A DNA stretch of 12,969 nucleotides from positions 1 through 12,969 of the forward strand of contig JAODBN010000294.1 in NCBI GenBank assembly GCA_025463965.1, given 5' to 3'. Under the pieces are notes generated by a model. That model was not told the origin of the DNA, did no database searches, and was given only the letters and a program-made list of their open reading frames with translations. This DNA comes from Acidimicrobiaceae bacterium (GTDB taxonomy: Bacteria; Actinomycetota; Acidimicrobiia; Acidimicrobiales; Bog-793). The stretch's first letter is position 1. Every line of letters starts with the position of its first letter. The translations under genes and the position numbers were made by a program. Positions 6,123-12,169 of the stretch are shown one piece after another.

Positions 6123-7213
6123 GTCAGCGACGCCTCGGGGAGCGACGGGTCATCACTCGCTTCGCGATCGGGAGTCTTCGGTCCCCGGCGCTCGACGGCC
6201 ATCGATTCCCCGCCACCGGTAGGGCGCGAAAGCGCACCGGCGCGACGACGGGCGACATAGATCGATGCTGCCACTGCGACGATCAGGGCTCCGCCGTCGA
6301 AGAAGTCCTGGACGTAGGAGGGAACGCCGAGTTGTTGCAGGCCGGACACCCCGGCGCCGAGGAGGTACACCCCGACAACGGTGCCCCAGACGTTGAACTG
6401 TCCGAGGCTGATCGTCGTAGCGCCGAGAAATGCTCCCGCGTAGGCGGGCAAGAGGTAGTTCGCGCCGAGCGCAGGCTGGCCGCTCGTCAGCTGACTGGCG
6501 GTGATGACCCCGGCGATCGCCGCGATGACCCCGCAGACGATGAAGCCCACGATGATGAGCCTCCCCGTTCGGATGCCCATCAGCACCGCAGCATTTCGGC
6601 CCCCACCCGTCGCGTAGAGGTGCCGCCCCGCCGGGATGAAATTGAGGGCCACCCACATCAGCAACGAGACGGCTACGGCGTAGACAACGAACAGCGACAG
6701 CGAGCCGAATACCTGCGTCTGTCCGATCTGGTCGAAGAAGCTCGGAAAGTTCCCGCTGATGATCTGGCCGCCGGAGTACCAGGTGGTGAAGCCGCCGATC
6801 ACCGTCGCCGTGGCGAGGGTCGCGATGAACGAGTTGAGCTTGAACACGACGACCAAAAGCCCGTTCACGAGCCCGACGAACCCCCCGACGATCAGGGTGA
6901 GCACGACGGCGGCTCCCCAGGGCAGACCCTCCTTGAGGATCAGACCGGAGACCAGCAGCTCGCAGAAGCCAAAGTTCGCCGCCACCGACAGGTCGAACTC
7001 GCCGGTGATCAGGGGCAGCAGGATCGCCAGCGAGATCAACAGCGTGGGCGCCTGGTTCGTCGCGATGACCTCGAAGTTCAAGGGCGTGAAGTACGTGCTC
7101 GGCTCGACCGCCGAGAACACGACGATGACGAGGATCGTGACGAGCACCAGGCCGTAACGGGCCAAGAGGTCGGCACCCTGATCGCGCCAGGACCAGCGAT
7201 CAGTTGCGGGCAT
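6119..7213 (-). CDS. ABC transporter permease, ribose/fructose type (BPD_transp_2)
   Basis: This integral membrane subunit of a CUT2-type importer has 364 aa. About eight to ten hydrophobic segments run from residue 17 (ARYGLVLVTILVIVVFSAV) to about 325. The typical early signature SLAILLPLITGEFDLSV is present (RbsC-like: LxxTGGIDLSV), as is the conserved cytoplasmic stretch near the end (GATTISLGQFNVWGTVVGVYLLG) that contacts the ATPase. Unusually, the last 40 or so residues form a hydrophilic charged tail (ARRRAGALSRP onward) beyond the last membrane helix. The ATG at 7213 has AGAAGGA upstream and overlaps the VOC gene end by 14 bases. No second permease is present, so a homodimer is expected. 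Partners: the binding protein at 7820-9010 and, by inference, the ATPase at 3164-3964. Confidence 0.92.
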   Translation of the reverse strand: MPATDRWSWRDQGADLLARYGLVLVTILVIVVFSAVEPSTYFTPLNFEVIATNQAPTLLISLAILLPLITGEFDLSVAANFGFCELLVSGLILKEGLPWGAAVVLTLIVGGFVGLVNGLLVVVFKLNSFIATLATATVIGGFTTWYSGGQIISGNFPSFFDQIGQTQVFGSLSLFVVYAVAVSLLMWVALNFIPAGRHLYATGGGRNAAVLMGIRTGRLIIVGFIVCGVIAAIAGVITASQLTSGQPALGANYLLPAYAGAFLGATTISLGQFNVWGTVVGVYLLGAGVSGLQQLGVPSYVQDFFDGGALIVAVAASIYVARRRAGALSRPTGGGESMAVERRGPKTPDREASDDPSLPEASLT

Positions 7214-7700
7214 CGGAGGATCCTTCTGACGAGGGAAAGATCGAATCGATCCGCTGGCTCGCCGAAGAGCCGTACCCCGTCTCGAGGATCATGCCGAAGA
7301 TCCGGCGCGTGTCGACGAAGGCGAACTCGATTGACCCCTTCATCCGTGCAGACATCAGCTCGGCGCAACCCTCGTTCGCGAACCAGGCGCGTAGCGCGTC
7401 GCTCTCCGCAGCGCTCTTGCGCCAGACCGTCATGAAGTGCGGACCGGGAAGACCTTCCTCGACGAGGTCACGGTACAGGCTCGGGCCCTCGAGGGGCTGA
7501 CAAAGCCAAAACGCGGTCCCGCCAGGAGCGGTTGTGCCGGCGACGAGGAACGAGAACTCGGCGGGCGCGCCCCGATAGCGCATCGCTTCGAGCTCTGGCG
7601 GCTCCTGGCGATACACCGTCCACGGTCCCCAGCCGAGCTTTCCGCAGTACTCGGTCATCGCGCTGCGAAGGTCGGCTACGGCCATGCCCACCGTCGACAC
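7200..7700 (-). CDS. VOC (glyoxalase/dioxygenase fold) family protein
   Basis: I start at the GTG at 7700 (166 aa). The open frame continues upstream to 7970, but that part would run through the terminator-like hairpin and overlap the binding-protein gene. From 7700 the fold starts as expected (STVGMAVADLRSAMTEYCGKLGWGPW). The motif LGWGPWTVYRQEPPELEAMRYRGAPAEFSF is typical of actinobacterial VOC proteins near methylmalonyl-CoA epimerase and glyoxalase-like enzymes (quoted here only to locate residues about 22-51). Candidate metal ligands are H88 (GPHFMTVW) and E140 (MILETG), but the usual first histidine (HVGI/HIGI) is replaced: the sequence reads STVGM. It may therefore be metal-poor or use other ligands. 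It lies between the binding-protein and permease genes and overlaps the permease by 14 bases, so it belongs to the pathway, possibly as an isomerase, epimerase or ring-cleaving enzyme. Confidence 0.78.
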   Translation of the reverse strand: MSTVGMAVADLRSAMTEYCGKLGWGPWTVYRQEPPELEAMRYRGAPAEFSFLVAGTTAPGGTAFWLCQPLEGPSLYRDLVEEGLPGPHFMTVWRKSAAESDALRAWFANEGCAELMSARMKGSIEFAFVDTRRIFGMILETGYGSSASQRIDSIFPSSEGSSDARN

Positions 7701-7767
7701 GGTGAGTGGTCCACCCGGAAACGTCGCCAACGCTGGCGACCTGCCAGCGGGGTCCGATCCGAGATGC

Positions 7768-7799
7768 TCGGTGGCCCGGCCGTCCGGCCGGGCCACCGA
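7768..7799 (-). terminator. 14-bp perfect hairpin between binding-protein and VOC genes
   Basis: A perfect 14-bp stem (7768-7781 with 7786-7799) has a 4-base loop GTCC. It begins 20 bases after the binding-protein stop. No T-tract follows, so it is more likely a partial terminator or an mRNA 3'-end stabiliser. Such an element would keep binding-protein levels above those of the permease and enzymes, as known for other binding-protein-dependent transport operons. Confidence 0.7.
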
Positions 7800-7819
7800 A
7801 GGCTCACTCGTATCAGCGC

Positions 7820-9010
7820 CTACTTGAGGCCCCACAGCGCCTTGTACTTCGCCTGGTAATTCACCGGGTTGCCGGCGTTGAAGTTTCCGCTCGCCGGGCA
7901 GCTGGCAGCCGCCGGCGGGGTCTGGCCGGCTGGCCAGAACTGCTTGGACGGCGAGAGGCGCAGCACCCATTGGGTGTTCTCAGCCGGGGGGGTGACGCCA
8001 GGATGCTGGAGGATCCGGTTCATCTCGTCGACGGCTTCCCAGCCGACCCACGTGAGGTCGTCGCCGTACACCGCTCCGATGCTCTTGCCTTGGTAGCACT
8101 GCTGCATCTGCAGCGACGTCGGCGAGTCCGAGATGAGCTGAACCTTCTTCGCTCCCCGGGACTGCAGGGCCGACTCGGCGAACACGTCGGCAGCGCTGTA
8201 GGGCGTCCTGATGTAGCCGACGTTCGGGAACCGCTGGAGCACCGAGCTGACCGCCTGGCTCATCGCCGGCGTGGTCGTGACTGCAAAGCCGGCGAAATTC
8301 TGCTCGAGGATCTTGCACCCTGAGCACTGCTTGAGCCGAGCCACCGTGGCCGCGTCGCGGGCGTTCAGGCCTGCGTCGTCGGTGCGGAACAGCATGACCT
8401 GAGCCTTGCCGCCGCTGTTCCAGATCATCCAGTCAGCGGTGATGCGTCCACGCTGTGCATCCGGATCGGGGTTGTTGCCCGCGACCAGAGTCGGGTTGAT
8501 CCCCTCTTGAGCGGCGGTGTTTGAGGCATTGTTCAGAACCGGCACGTGATGGGCCTTGGCGAACTGCAACGCGCTCGTCACCGAGCCCACGTTGACGCTT
8601 GCCAGGATGATCGCGTTGGCACCGCCCACCACGGCGTTGCGGATGGCGGATGCGGTCACGCCGGCGTCTCCCTTGCCGTCGACGACCTGAGTCTTCCAAC
8701 CGATCACCTTCGCGGCCTGCACGACTCCTGCGACCTCGAGCGCGCAGGCCGTTGCCTGGCTACAAGAGATCACGACGACCTTCTTGCCCACCTGAGGAGT
8801 GGTCGGAGTCGTCGGCCCCTTCCATGTCGAGGGCCAGGTGCTCGCGGCCAAGGCCTCGGCCTTGGCCTGAGCGACGATCGGGCTTACCTTGGCGGTGCTC
8901 GACGCCCGACCCTGCGAGGCTCCGGCGGTTGCGCCCGATACCACCGCCGCCGTAACTGCAATGGCCGGCAATAAGAGCATTTTCGCCGTTGTTGCATGCC
9001 GCTTGCTCAT
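7820..9010 (-). CDS. Sugar-type ABC transporter substrate-binding protein (RbsB-like)
   Basis: This exported solute receptor of a CUT2-type importer has 396 aa. I start at the ATG at 9010, with AGGGGG at 9015-9020. The upstream in-frame extension to 9127 has no ribosome-binding site and no signal. Residues 1-31 are a signal peptide (KR-rich start, then MLLLPAIAVTAAVVSGATAGA) without a lipobox cysteine, so it is not an obvious lipoprotein, which is odd for a Gram-positive binding protein. The type-I periplasmic-binding fold follows: KKVVVISCSQATACALEVA, then AIRNAVVGGANAIILASVN (where the RbsB family has DaIIinPvd), then VPVLNNASNT and NPTLVAGNNPDPDAQRG. Several cysteines (ISCSQATAC, QCSGC, QQC, ASC) could form disulfides outside the cell. 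The protein is longer than RbsB (about 300 aa), mainly through N- and C-terminal extensions. It is the first gene of the operon. Confidence 0.92.
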   Translation of the reverse strand: MSKRHATTAKMLLLPAIAVTAAVVSGATAGASQGRASSTAKVSPIVAQAKAEALAASTWPSTWKGPTTPTTPQVGKKVVVISCSQATACALEVAGVVQAAKVIGWKTQVVDGKGDAGVTASAIRNAVVGGANAIILASVNVGSVTSALQFAKAHHVPVLNNASNTAAQEGINPTLVAGNNPDPDAQRGRITADWMIWNSGGKAQVMLFRTDDAGLNARDAATVARLKQCSGCKILEQNFAGFAVTTTPAMSQAVSSVLQRFPNVGYIRTPYSAADVFAESALQSRGAKKVQLISDSPTSLQMQQCYQGKSIGAVYGDDLTWVGWEAVDEMNRILQHPGVTPPAENTQWVLRLSPSKQFWPAGQTPPAAASCPASGNFNAGNPVNYQAKYKALWGLK

Positions 9011-9170
9011 AGATCCCCCTGCATAGTCGAGCGGAACATGGACGTGCAGACGACACGAGCGCAGTGTGATTCGGGGTGGCAGAGCGCCCCGGCAAGAGTT
9101 CCAAAGCCGAATGGCAAGACGGCCCAACGCTGGGAAGGCCTCGCTTCACTAAGGCAGTGGCTGGGACCTG

Positions 9171-9233
9171 TCAGGTAGCGACGGCCCCCTCCGAACCGGA
9201 TGCGACCGTACCCTTTTGATGCCCCCTACCTGA
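9171..9233 (-). promoter_or_regulatory. Inverted repeats in the operon leader: operator pair or structured RNA
   Basis: TCAGGTAG (9171-9178) and CTACCTGA (9226-9233) are perfect 8-bp inverted repeats. They lie just inside the predicted transcript and enclose short nested stems (ACGG/CCGT, TCCG/CGGA). The left one is also part of the perfect palindrome ACCTG-T-CAGGT (9166-9176). The palindrome and the second ACCTGATC site start 62 bases apart, close to six helical turns, and CCTGTC recurs at 9245-9250. This could be a repressor operator pair or a leader RNA structure. No regulator gene is in view. Confidence 0.4.
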
Positions 9234-9255
9234 TCTGATGTCGGCCTGTCCGTAC

Positions 9256-9284
9256 AAGGTACCGAGGGAGTGTCGAGAAGTCAA
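9256..9284 (-). promoter_or_regulatory. Promoter of the transport/catabolic operon
   Basis: On the minus strand TTGACT (9279-9284), a 17-base spacer and TACCTT (9256-9261) form the best housekeeping-type promoter in the window. The start point would be near 9248-9250, giving a leader of about 240 bases before the binding-protein ATG at 9010. The 9011-9446 gap holds this promoter, the leader repeats and the Nudix terminator. I see no gene in it. Confidence 0.6.
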
Positions 9285-9386
9285 CGAAATCCTGCGAGCG
9301 CCCGCCCCCAAAGCGTGCCGCGGCCGACCGAATTTCGCGAAACACGCGCAGTGGGCACGATCCAGTGGCCCAGCGCCGGGCACGCA

Positions 9387-9412
9387 TTCCGAAGCGCCTT
9401 CACGCTTCGGAG
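9387..9412 (-). terminator. Terminator-like hairpin after the Nudix gene
   Basis: CCGAAGCG (9389-9396) and CGCTTCGG (9403-9410) pair perfectly around a 6-base loop, extended by a T-A and a T-G pair at the base. The hairpin sits about 35 bases past the Nudix stop on the minus strand. It lacks a T-tract but is well placed to separate the Nudix transcript from the operon promoter at 9256-9284. Confidence 0.6.
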
Positions 9413-9446
9413 AGGTCGGACAACAACACGGCCGCCACAGCCTGGG

Positions 9447-10022
9447 CTACCGATCCGCGTTGCCGCCAAGACCGGCGAGGAGCAGCCCGACGCGGTCCAG
9501 GCACGCGCCGAGCCCATCATTGCCCACCTCCGAGCGCGCCTCGGCGACGCTGCGCCAGACGAGAACCGCCTGCGGCTTCTCGGGAACCGCCAGCTCGGGA
9601 GTGGAGGTGGAAAGAAGAAAGCGAAGATCGGCGTGCTCGTGGGCGCGCTCTTTTCGGCGCTCGGGGACCGAAACCACGGCGACCTGGACGAGGAGCGGCT
9701 CGGGGCCGGGGAACGGCACCAGGTCCTCGAGGCCGGTCTCCTCTGTCGCCTCGCGAAGGGCGACCGCGTAGGGATCGCTCTCCCCCGGGTCTCCGTGACC
9801 ACCCACGTGCAAATAGCGACCGAGGTGCTCGTGCCAGCGGAGCAGCACCCGACCCGTCGGCGGGTGCACGACAAGCGCGGAGCCAGTCAGGTGCAAGGGC
9901 AGCTCACGGCTCCAAGGAGAGTCAGCGGCGTCGGCTACGAGTGAGCGCGTTCGCGCGAGATGGACCGCCTCGGCCTCATCTGCTGGGACGTGGTTTGCCA
10001 GCCACCGGCCAAGCGCGCTCAC
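9447..10022 (-). CDS. Nudix hydrolase
   Basis: This 191-aa protein probably cleaves a nucleoside-diphosphate-linked substrate. The frame is open far upstream, but that part lies antisense in frame to the metF gene. The GTG at 10022 overlaps the metF stop as GTGA and gives a natural start (SALGRWLANHVPADEAEA). The Nudix helix at 75-98 reads GHGDPGE, then eight residues, then REATEETGL. The standard spacing is seven residues, so this box is one residue longer, though the metal-binding REXXEE core is intact. It is preceded by strand SALVVHPPTGRVLLRWHEH, as in actinobacterial Nudix proteins of this subgroup. No clear Shine-Dalgarno precedes the start, so translation probably depends on re-initiation after metF. 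The substrate is unknown: nucleotide sanitation or NAD/FAD/CoA-type substrates are possible. Confidence 0.88.
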   Translation of the reverse strand: MSALGRWLANHVPADEAEAVHLARTRSLVADAADSPWSRELPLHLTGSALVVHPPTGRVLLRWHEHLGRYLHVGGHGDPGESDPYAVALREATEETGLEDLVPFPGPEPLLVQVAVVSVPERRKERAHEHADLRFLLSTSTPELAVPEKPQAVLVWRSVAEARSEVGNDGLGACLDRVGLLLAGLGGNADR

Positions 10023-10942
10023 TGCGCTCGCGCGTCGCTCCCCGGACGTGGCGCTTCGGCCGCCCCCGTGACCGCGTCGCCAGACACGAGGCCCAGGTTG
10101 GCGCAGGTCTCGAGGGTGGCCCGCACCTGGTTCATCGTGTAGAAGTGCAGGCCGGGCACGCCGCCCGCGAGCAGCTTCTCGCACAGCTCCGTGGCGATCT
10201 CCACGCCGATCGATCGGACCGCCTCCGCGTCGTCGGCGACCGCCTCCACCCGCTCGGCGATCTCGCGCGGCACGTGGCATCCGGACAGCTCGGCCATCCG
10301 GGTGACGGTCCGCACGTTGGTGATCGGCATGATCCCTGGGACCACCGGCTTGTGGATGCCCCGGACAGCGAGCCCCTCCACCAGCTCGAGGTACTCCTCG
10401 ACCTGGAAGAAAAATTGCGTGATGGCAAAGTCCGCCACCTGCAGCTTCTCGGCGAGCCGATCGAGATCGGCGCCCCGGTTGTCCGCCAGGGGGTGGCCCC
10501 CGGGGTGCGCCGCCACCGCGACGCAAAAACCTCCCACGTCCTTCGCGAGCTGCGCGAGCTCTATCGCGTGATGGAGCTCGCCGTCCTTGAGCGGTTCGTT
10601 GGCAGACAGCGGCGGATCGCCGCGCAGCGCCAGTACGTTCTCGACCCCGGCGTCGCGGTAACGGGTGAGGATCTCCACCAGCTCCGACCGCCGGTGCGCC
10701 GCGCACACGAGGTGGGCCATCGGGGTGACGCGCCCGGCCCGCCGCAGCGACACCACGAGGTCGTGCGTGCGCTCCCGGGTCGAGCCACCGGCTCCGTAGG
10801 TGATCGAGGCGAACGCCGGGCGAAGCACCTCGAGCCGTTCCAGCGATGCGCCGAGGCGCACCGCCGCTTCGGGGGTGCGCGGCGGCCACAGCTCAACCGA
10901 GATCGTGCGGCCGCGCTGAAGGAGCGCGTCGATGCGAGCCAT
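10019..10942 (-). CDS. metF: Methylenetetrahydrofolate reductase (metF type)
   Basis: It reduces 5,10-methylene-THF to 5-methyl-THF with FAD, feeding methionine synthesis (or a C1 pathway). It is a 307-aa cytoplasmic TIM barrel. The catalytic glutamate is E17 in SVELWPP (usually FEFFPP, so the aromatic pair is altered). Other family motifs are FASITYGAGGSTRERTHD (quoted to place residues about 45-62), MAHLVC, VLALRGDPP with the flavin-contacting aspartate, VAAHPGGHP, DFAITQFFF, and PGIMPITN near the substrate site. I prefer the ATG at 10942 (MARIDALLQRG matches family N-termini). A GTG five codons earlier at 10957 is possible, and neither has a strong ribosome-binding site. It overlaps the Nudix gene by GTGA. 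A hairpin separates it from the NrfD gene upstream. Confidence 0.95.
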   Translation of the reverse strand: MARIDALLQRGRTISVELWPPRTPEAAVRLGASLERLEVLRPAFASITYGAGGSTRERTHDLVVSLRRAGRVTPMAHLVCAAHRRSELVEILTRYRDAGVENVLALRGDPPLSANEPLKDGELHHAIELAQLAKDVGGFCVAVAAHPGGHPLADNRGADLDRLAEKLQVADFAITQFFFQVEEYLELVEGLAVRGIHKPVVPGIMPITNVRTVTRMAELSGCHVPREIAERVEAVADDAEAVRSIGVEIATELCEKLLAGGVPGLHFYTMNQVRATLETCANLGLVSGDAVTGAAEAPRPGSDARAQ

Positions 10943-10994
10943 GCCCCAGTCTCGCACCCACGCCCGCTACCCGTGGCAACACGCCCGGATCTTG

Positions 10995-11030
10995 CGGGAG
11001 CGTCACACGAGCGCGGTTCAGGCGCTCCCG
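10995..11030 (-). terminator. 10-bp hairpin spanning the NrfD stop codon
   Basis: CGGGAGCGTC (10995-11004) and GGCGCTCCCG (11021-11030) pair with one G-T wobble around a 16-base loop that contains the NrfD stop codon. The right arm is the last coding bases of that gene. No T-tract follows. It probably marks the 3' end of the oxidoreductase transcript upstream of metF. Confidence 0.45.
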
Positions 11031-12169
11031 AGGAGCGTGTCGCCGGCGAGGGGGGACGACCCGTCGGTCTCCTTCGCCGCGGCCCGCCGCCGCTCTTCGA
11101 GGCGCTCGCGCTGGGGCACGATCGTGGCCGCGGGGTCCTCGGCCGAGGCGATGCCGGCGAAGAAGACCCCAAAGCGCGTGCACGCCGACGCACCAAGCAG
11201 GCAGGCACCCGAAGCGATGCGCAACGCTCGACTGCGCCCACCGAGGACAGCCCCCGTCGCGCCGGCGATCGAGAGCCCCTTCGCCAGCTTCATCAGCTTG
11301 CCGGCCCGGTTCTCTTTGTACGCCTTTGCCACCACGGGCTCCAGGCGGCGCTCGAGCAGCGTCCCGAAGGCGAGCTCGCCGCCGGCTCCCGCCACGGCGA
11401 GGCACCGCATCGGAGCCGCCTCACCCGGCGGGGCCACGATCAGCCCGAGCCCGGAGGCGGCGGCGGCCGCCGAGGAGACGAACAGGAACGGCAGCTCGCG
11501 CCGGGCCCCGTGCCAGGCGGGCACCGCGGTGTCGGCGATCAGCACCCCGGTGTACGCGGCGACCGCCGGTCCGAGCGTCGCGGCCACGCCAGTTGCCACC
11601 TTCCCGAGAAGGGCAACGCGCCGGGCGGTCACCACGGCCGCGAGCGGACCGCCCGCGGCGAGCCCCGCGAGGGGCACCGCCGCCTCGCCGAGCGCGGCGA
11701 GCATCGCGTTCGGCGCGTAGGCCGAGACGATCCAGGTGCCCACGCTCATCGGCGAGCTCGGCTTGAAGACCCGCAGCATGTTGGCGAAGCGAGCTGGACG
11801 ACCGAGGTCCTTGACCAGCGCGACGAGCGAGAGGCCGATCGCCCCCGCCGCTCCGGCCTTTGCCCCGCGCGCGAGTGTCGGACGGCCGGTGAGCTCGGCC
11901 CCCAAGCCGACGAGCGAGGATGCCCCGGCGAGCCCGCCGAGGAAGAAGTAGCCGGCGATCTCGCGGGCCTCCCAGACGGGCTTGTTGATCACCGGGAGGC
12001 CGTAGTACGAGCGGAACTCGGCCGAGCCCACCATTGACTCGTCGTCGCGCCGCCTCTTGCGCCGGCCTCCGCCGCGGTCTGTGCCGAGCGACTTGGTGCC
12101 ACCGGGCAGGGCTTCGCGGCCCGGGCGCGCGCCTTGCAGGCCTTCGGTGGTCACCCGGGTCTCGTTCAC
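11018..12169 (-). CDS. NrfD-like membrane subunit (quinone-interacting, formate dehydrogenase/polysulfide reductase type)
   Basis: This 383-aa integral membrane subunit should pass electrons from the Fe-S subunit to the quinone pool. The GTG at 12169 overlaps the stop of the Fe-S gene as GTGA and has GGGGAAG 5 bases upstream. The frame is open further upstream, but only antisense to the well-supported Fe-S reading. Residues 1-45 are a hydrophilic, Arg/Lys/Gly-rich segment (GGGRRKRRRDDE), longer than usual. The conserved NrfD start follows (YYGLPVINKPVWEAREIAGYFFLGGLAGAS, residues 55-84, quoted in pieces: PVINKPVWEAREI). About eight hydrophobic segments lie near 71-92, 104-119, 141-180, 186-216, 226-247, 255-271, 298-311 and 316-342. 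RPARFANMLRVFKPSSPMSVG (125-143, core PSSPMSVG) is the family signature loop. It has no haem-ligating pattern, in contrast to FdnI-type subunits. Confidence 0.88.
   Translation of the reverse strand: MNETRVTTEGLQGARPGREALPGGTKSLGTDRGGGRRKRRRDDESMVGSAEFRSYYGLPVINKPVWEAREIAGYFFLGGLAGASSLVGLGAELTGRPTLARGAKAGAAGAIGLSLVALVKDLGRPARFANMLRVFKPSSPMSVGTWIVSAYAPNAMLAALGEAAVPLAGLAAGGPLAAVVTARRVALLGKVATGVAATLGPAVAAYTGVLIADTAVPAWHGARRELPFLFVSSAAAAASGLGLIVAPPGEAAPMRCLAVAGAGGELAFGTLLERRLEPVVAKAYKENRAGKLMKLAKGLSIAGATGAVLGGRSRALRIASGACLLGASACTRFGVFFAGIASAEDPAATIVPQRERLEERRRAAAKETDGSSPLAGDTLLGSA

Noticed and set aside
6083..7435. 450-codon open frame on the plus strand
   Set aside because: It is antisense to the permease and VOC genes. 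Its Asp/Glu/Arg/Gln-rich translation is the mirror of membrane-helix codons.
7701..7970. N-terminal extension of the VOC protein to 7970
   Set aside because: It would overlap the binding-protein gene by about 150 bases and read through the 14-bp hairpin, and the extra residues show no fold. The GTG at 7700 starts the domain properly.
10023..10889. Long N-terminal extension of the Nudix protein, suggesting a fusion
   Set aside because: The extension is an alternative frame of metF on the same strand, Arg/Gly/Ala-rich. The GTGA overlap at 10019-10022 gives a natural start.
11018..11040. Frameshifted or truncated C-terminus of NrfD due to the hairpin at its end
   Set aside because: The length and the final helices fit the family, and the hairpin simply overlaps the last codons.
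9365..12037. 890-codon open frame on the plus strand
   Set aside because: It runs antisense through the Nudix, metF and NrfD genes, all of which have clear family motifs. The composition is low-complexity Arg/Ala/Gly.
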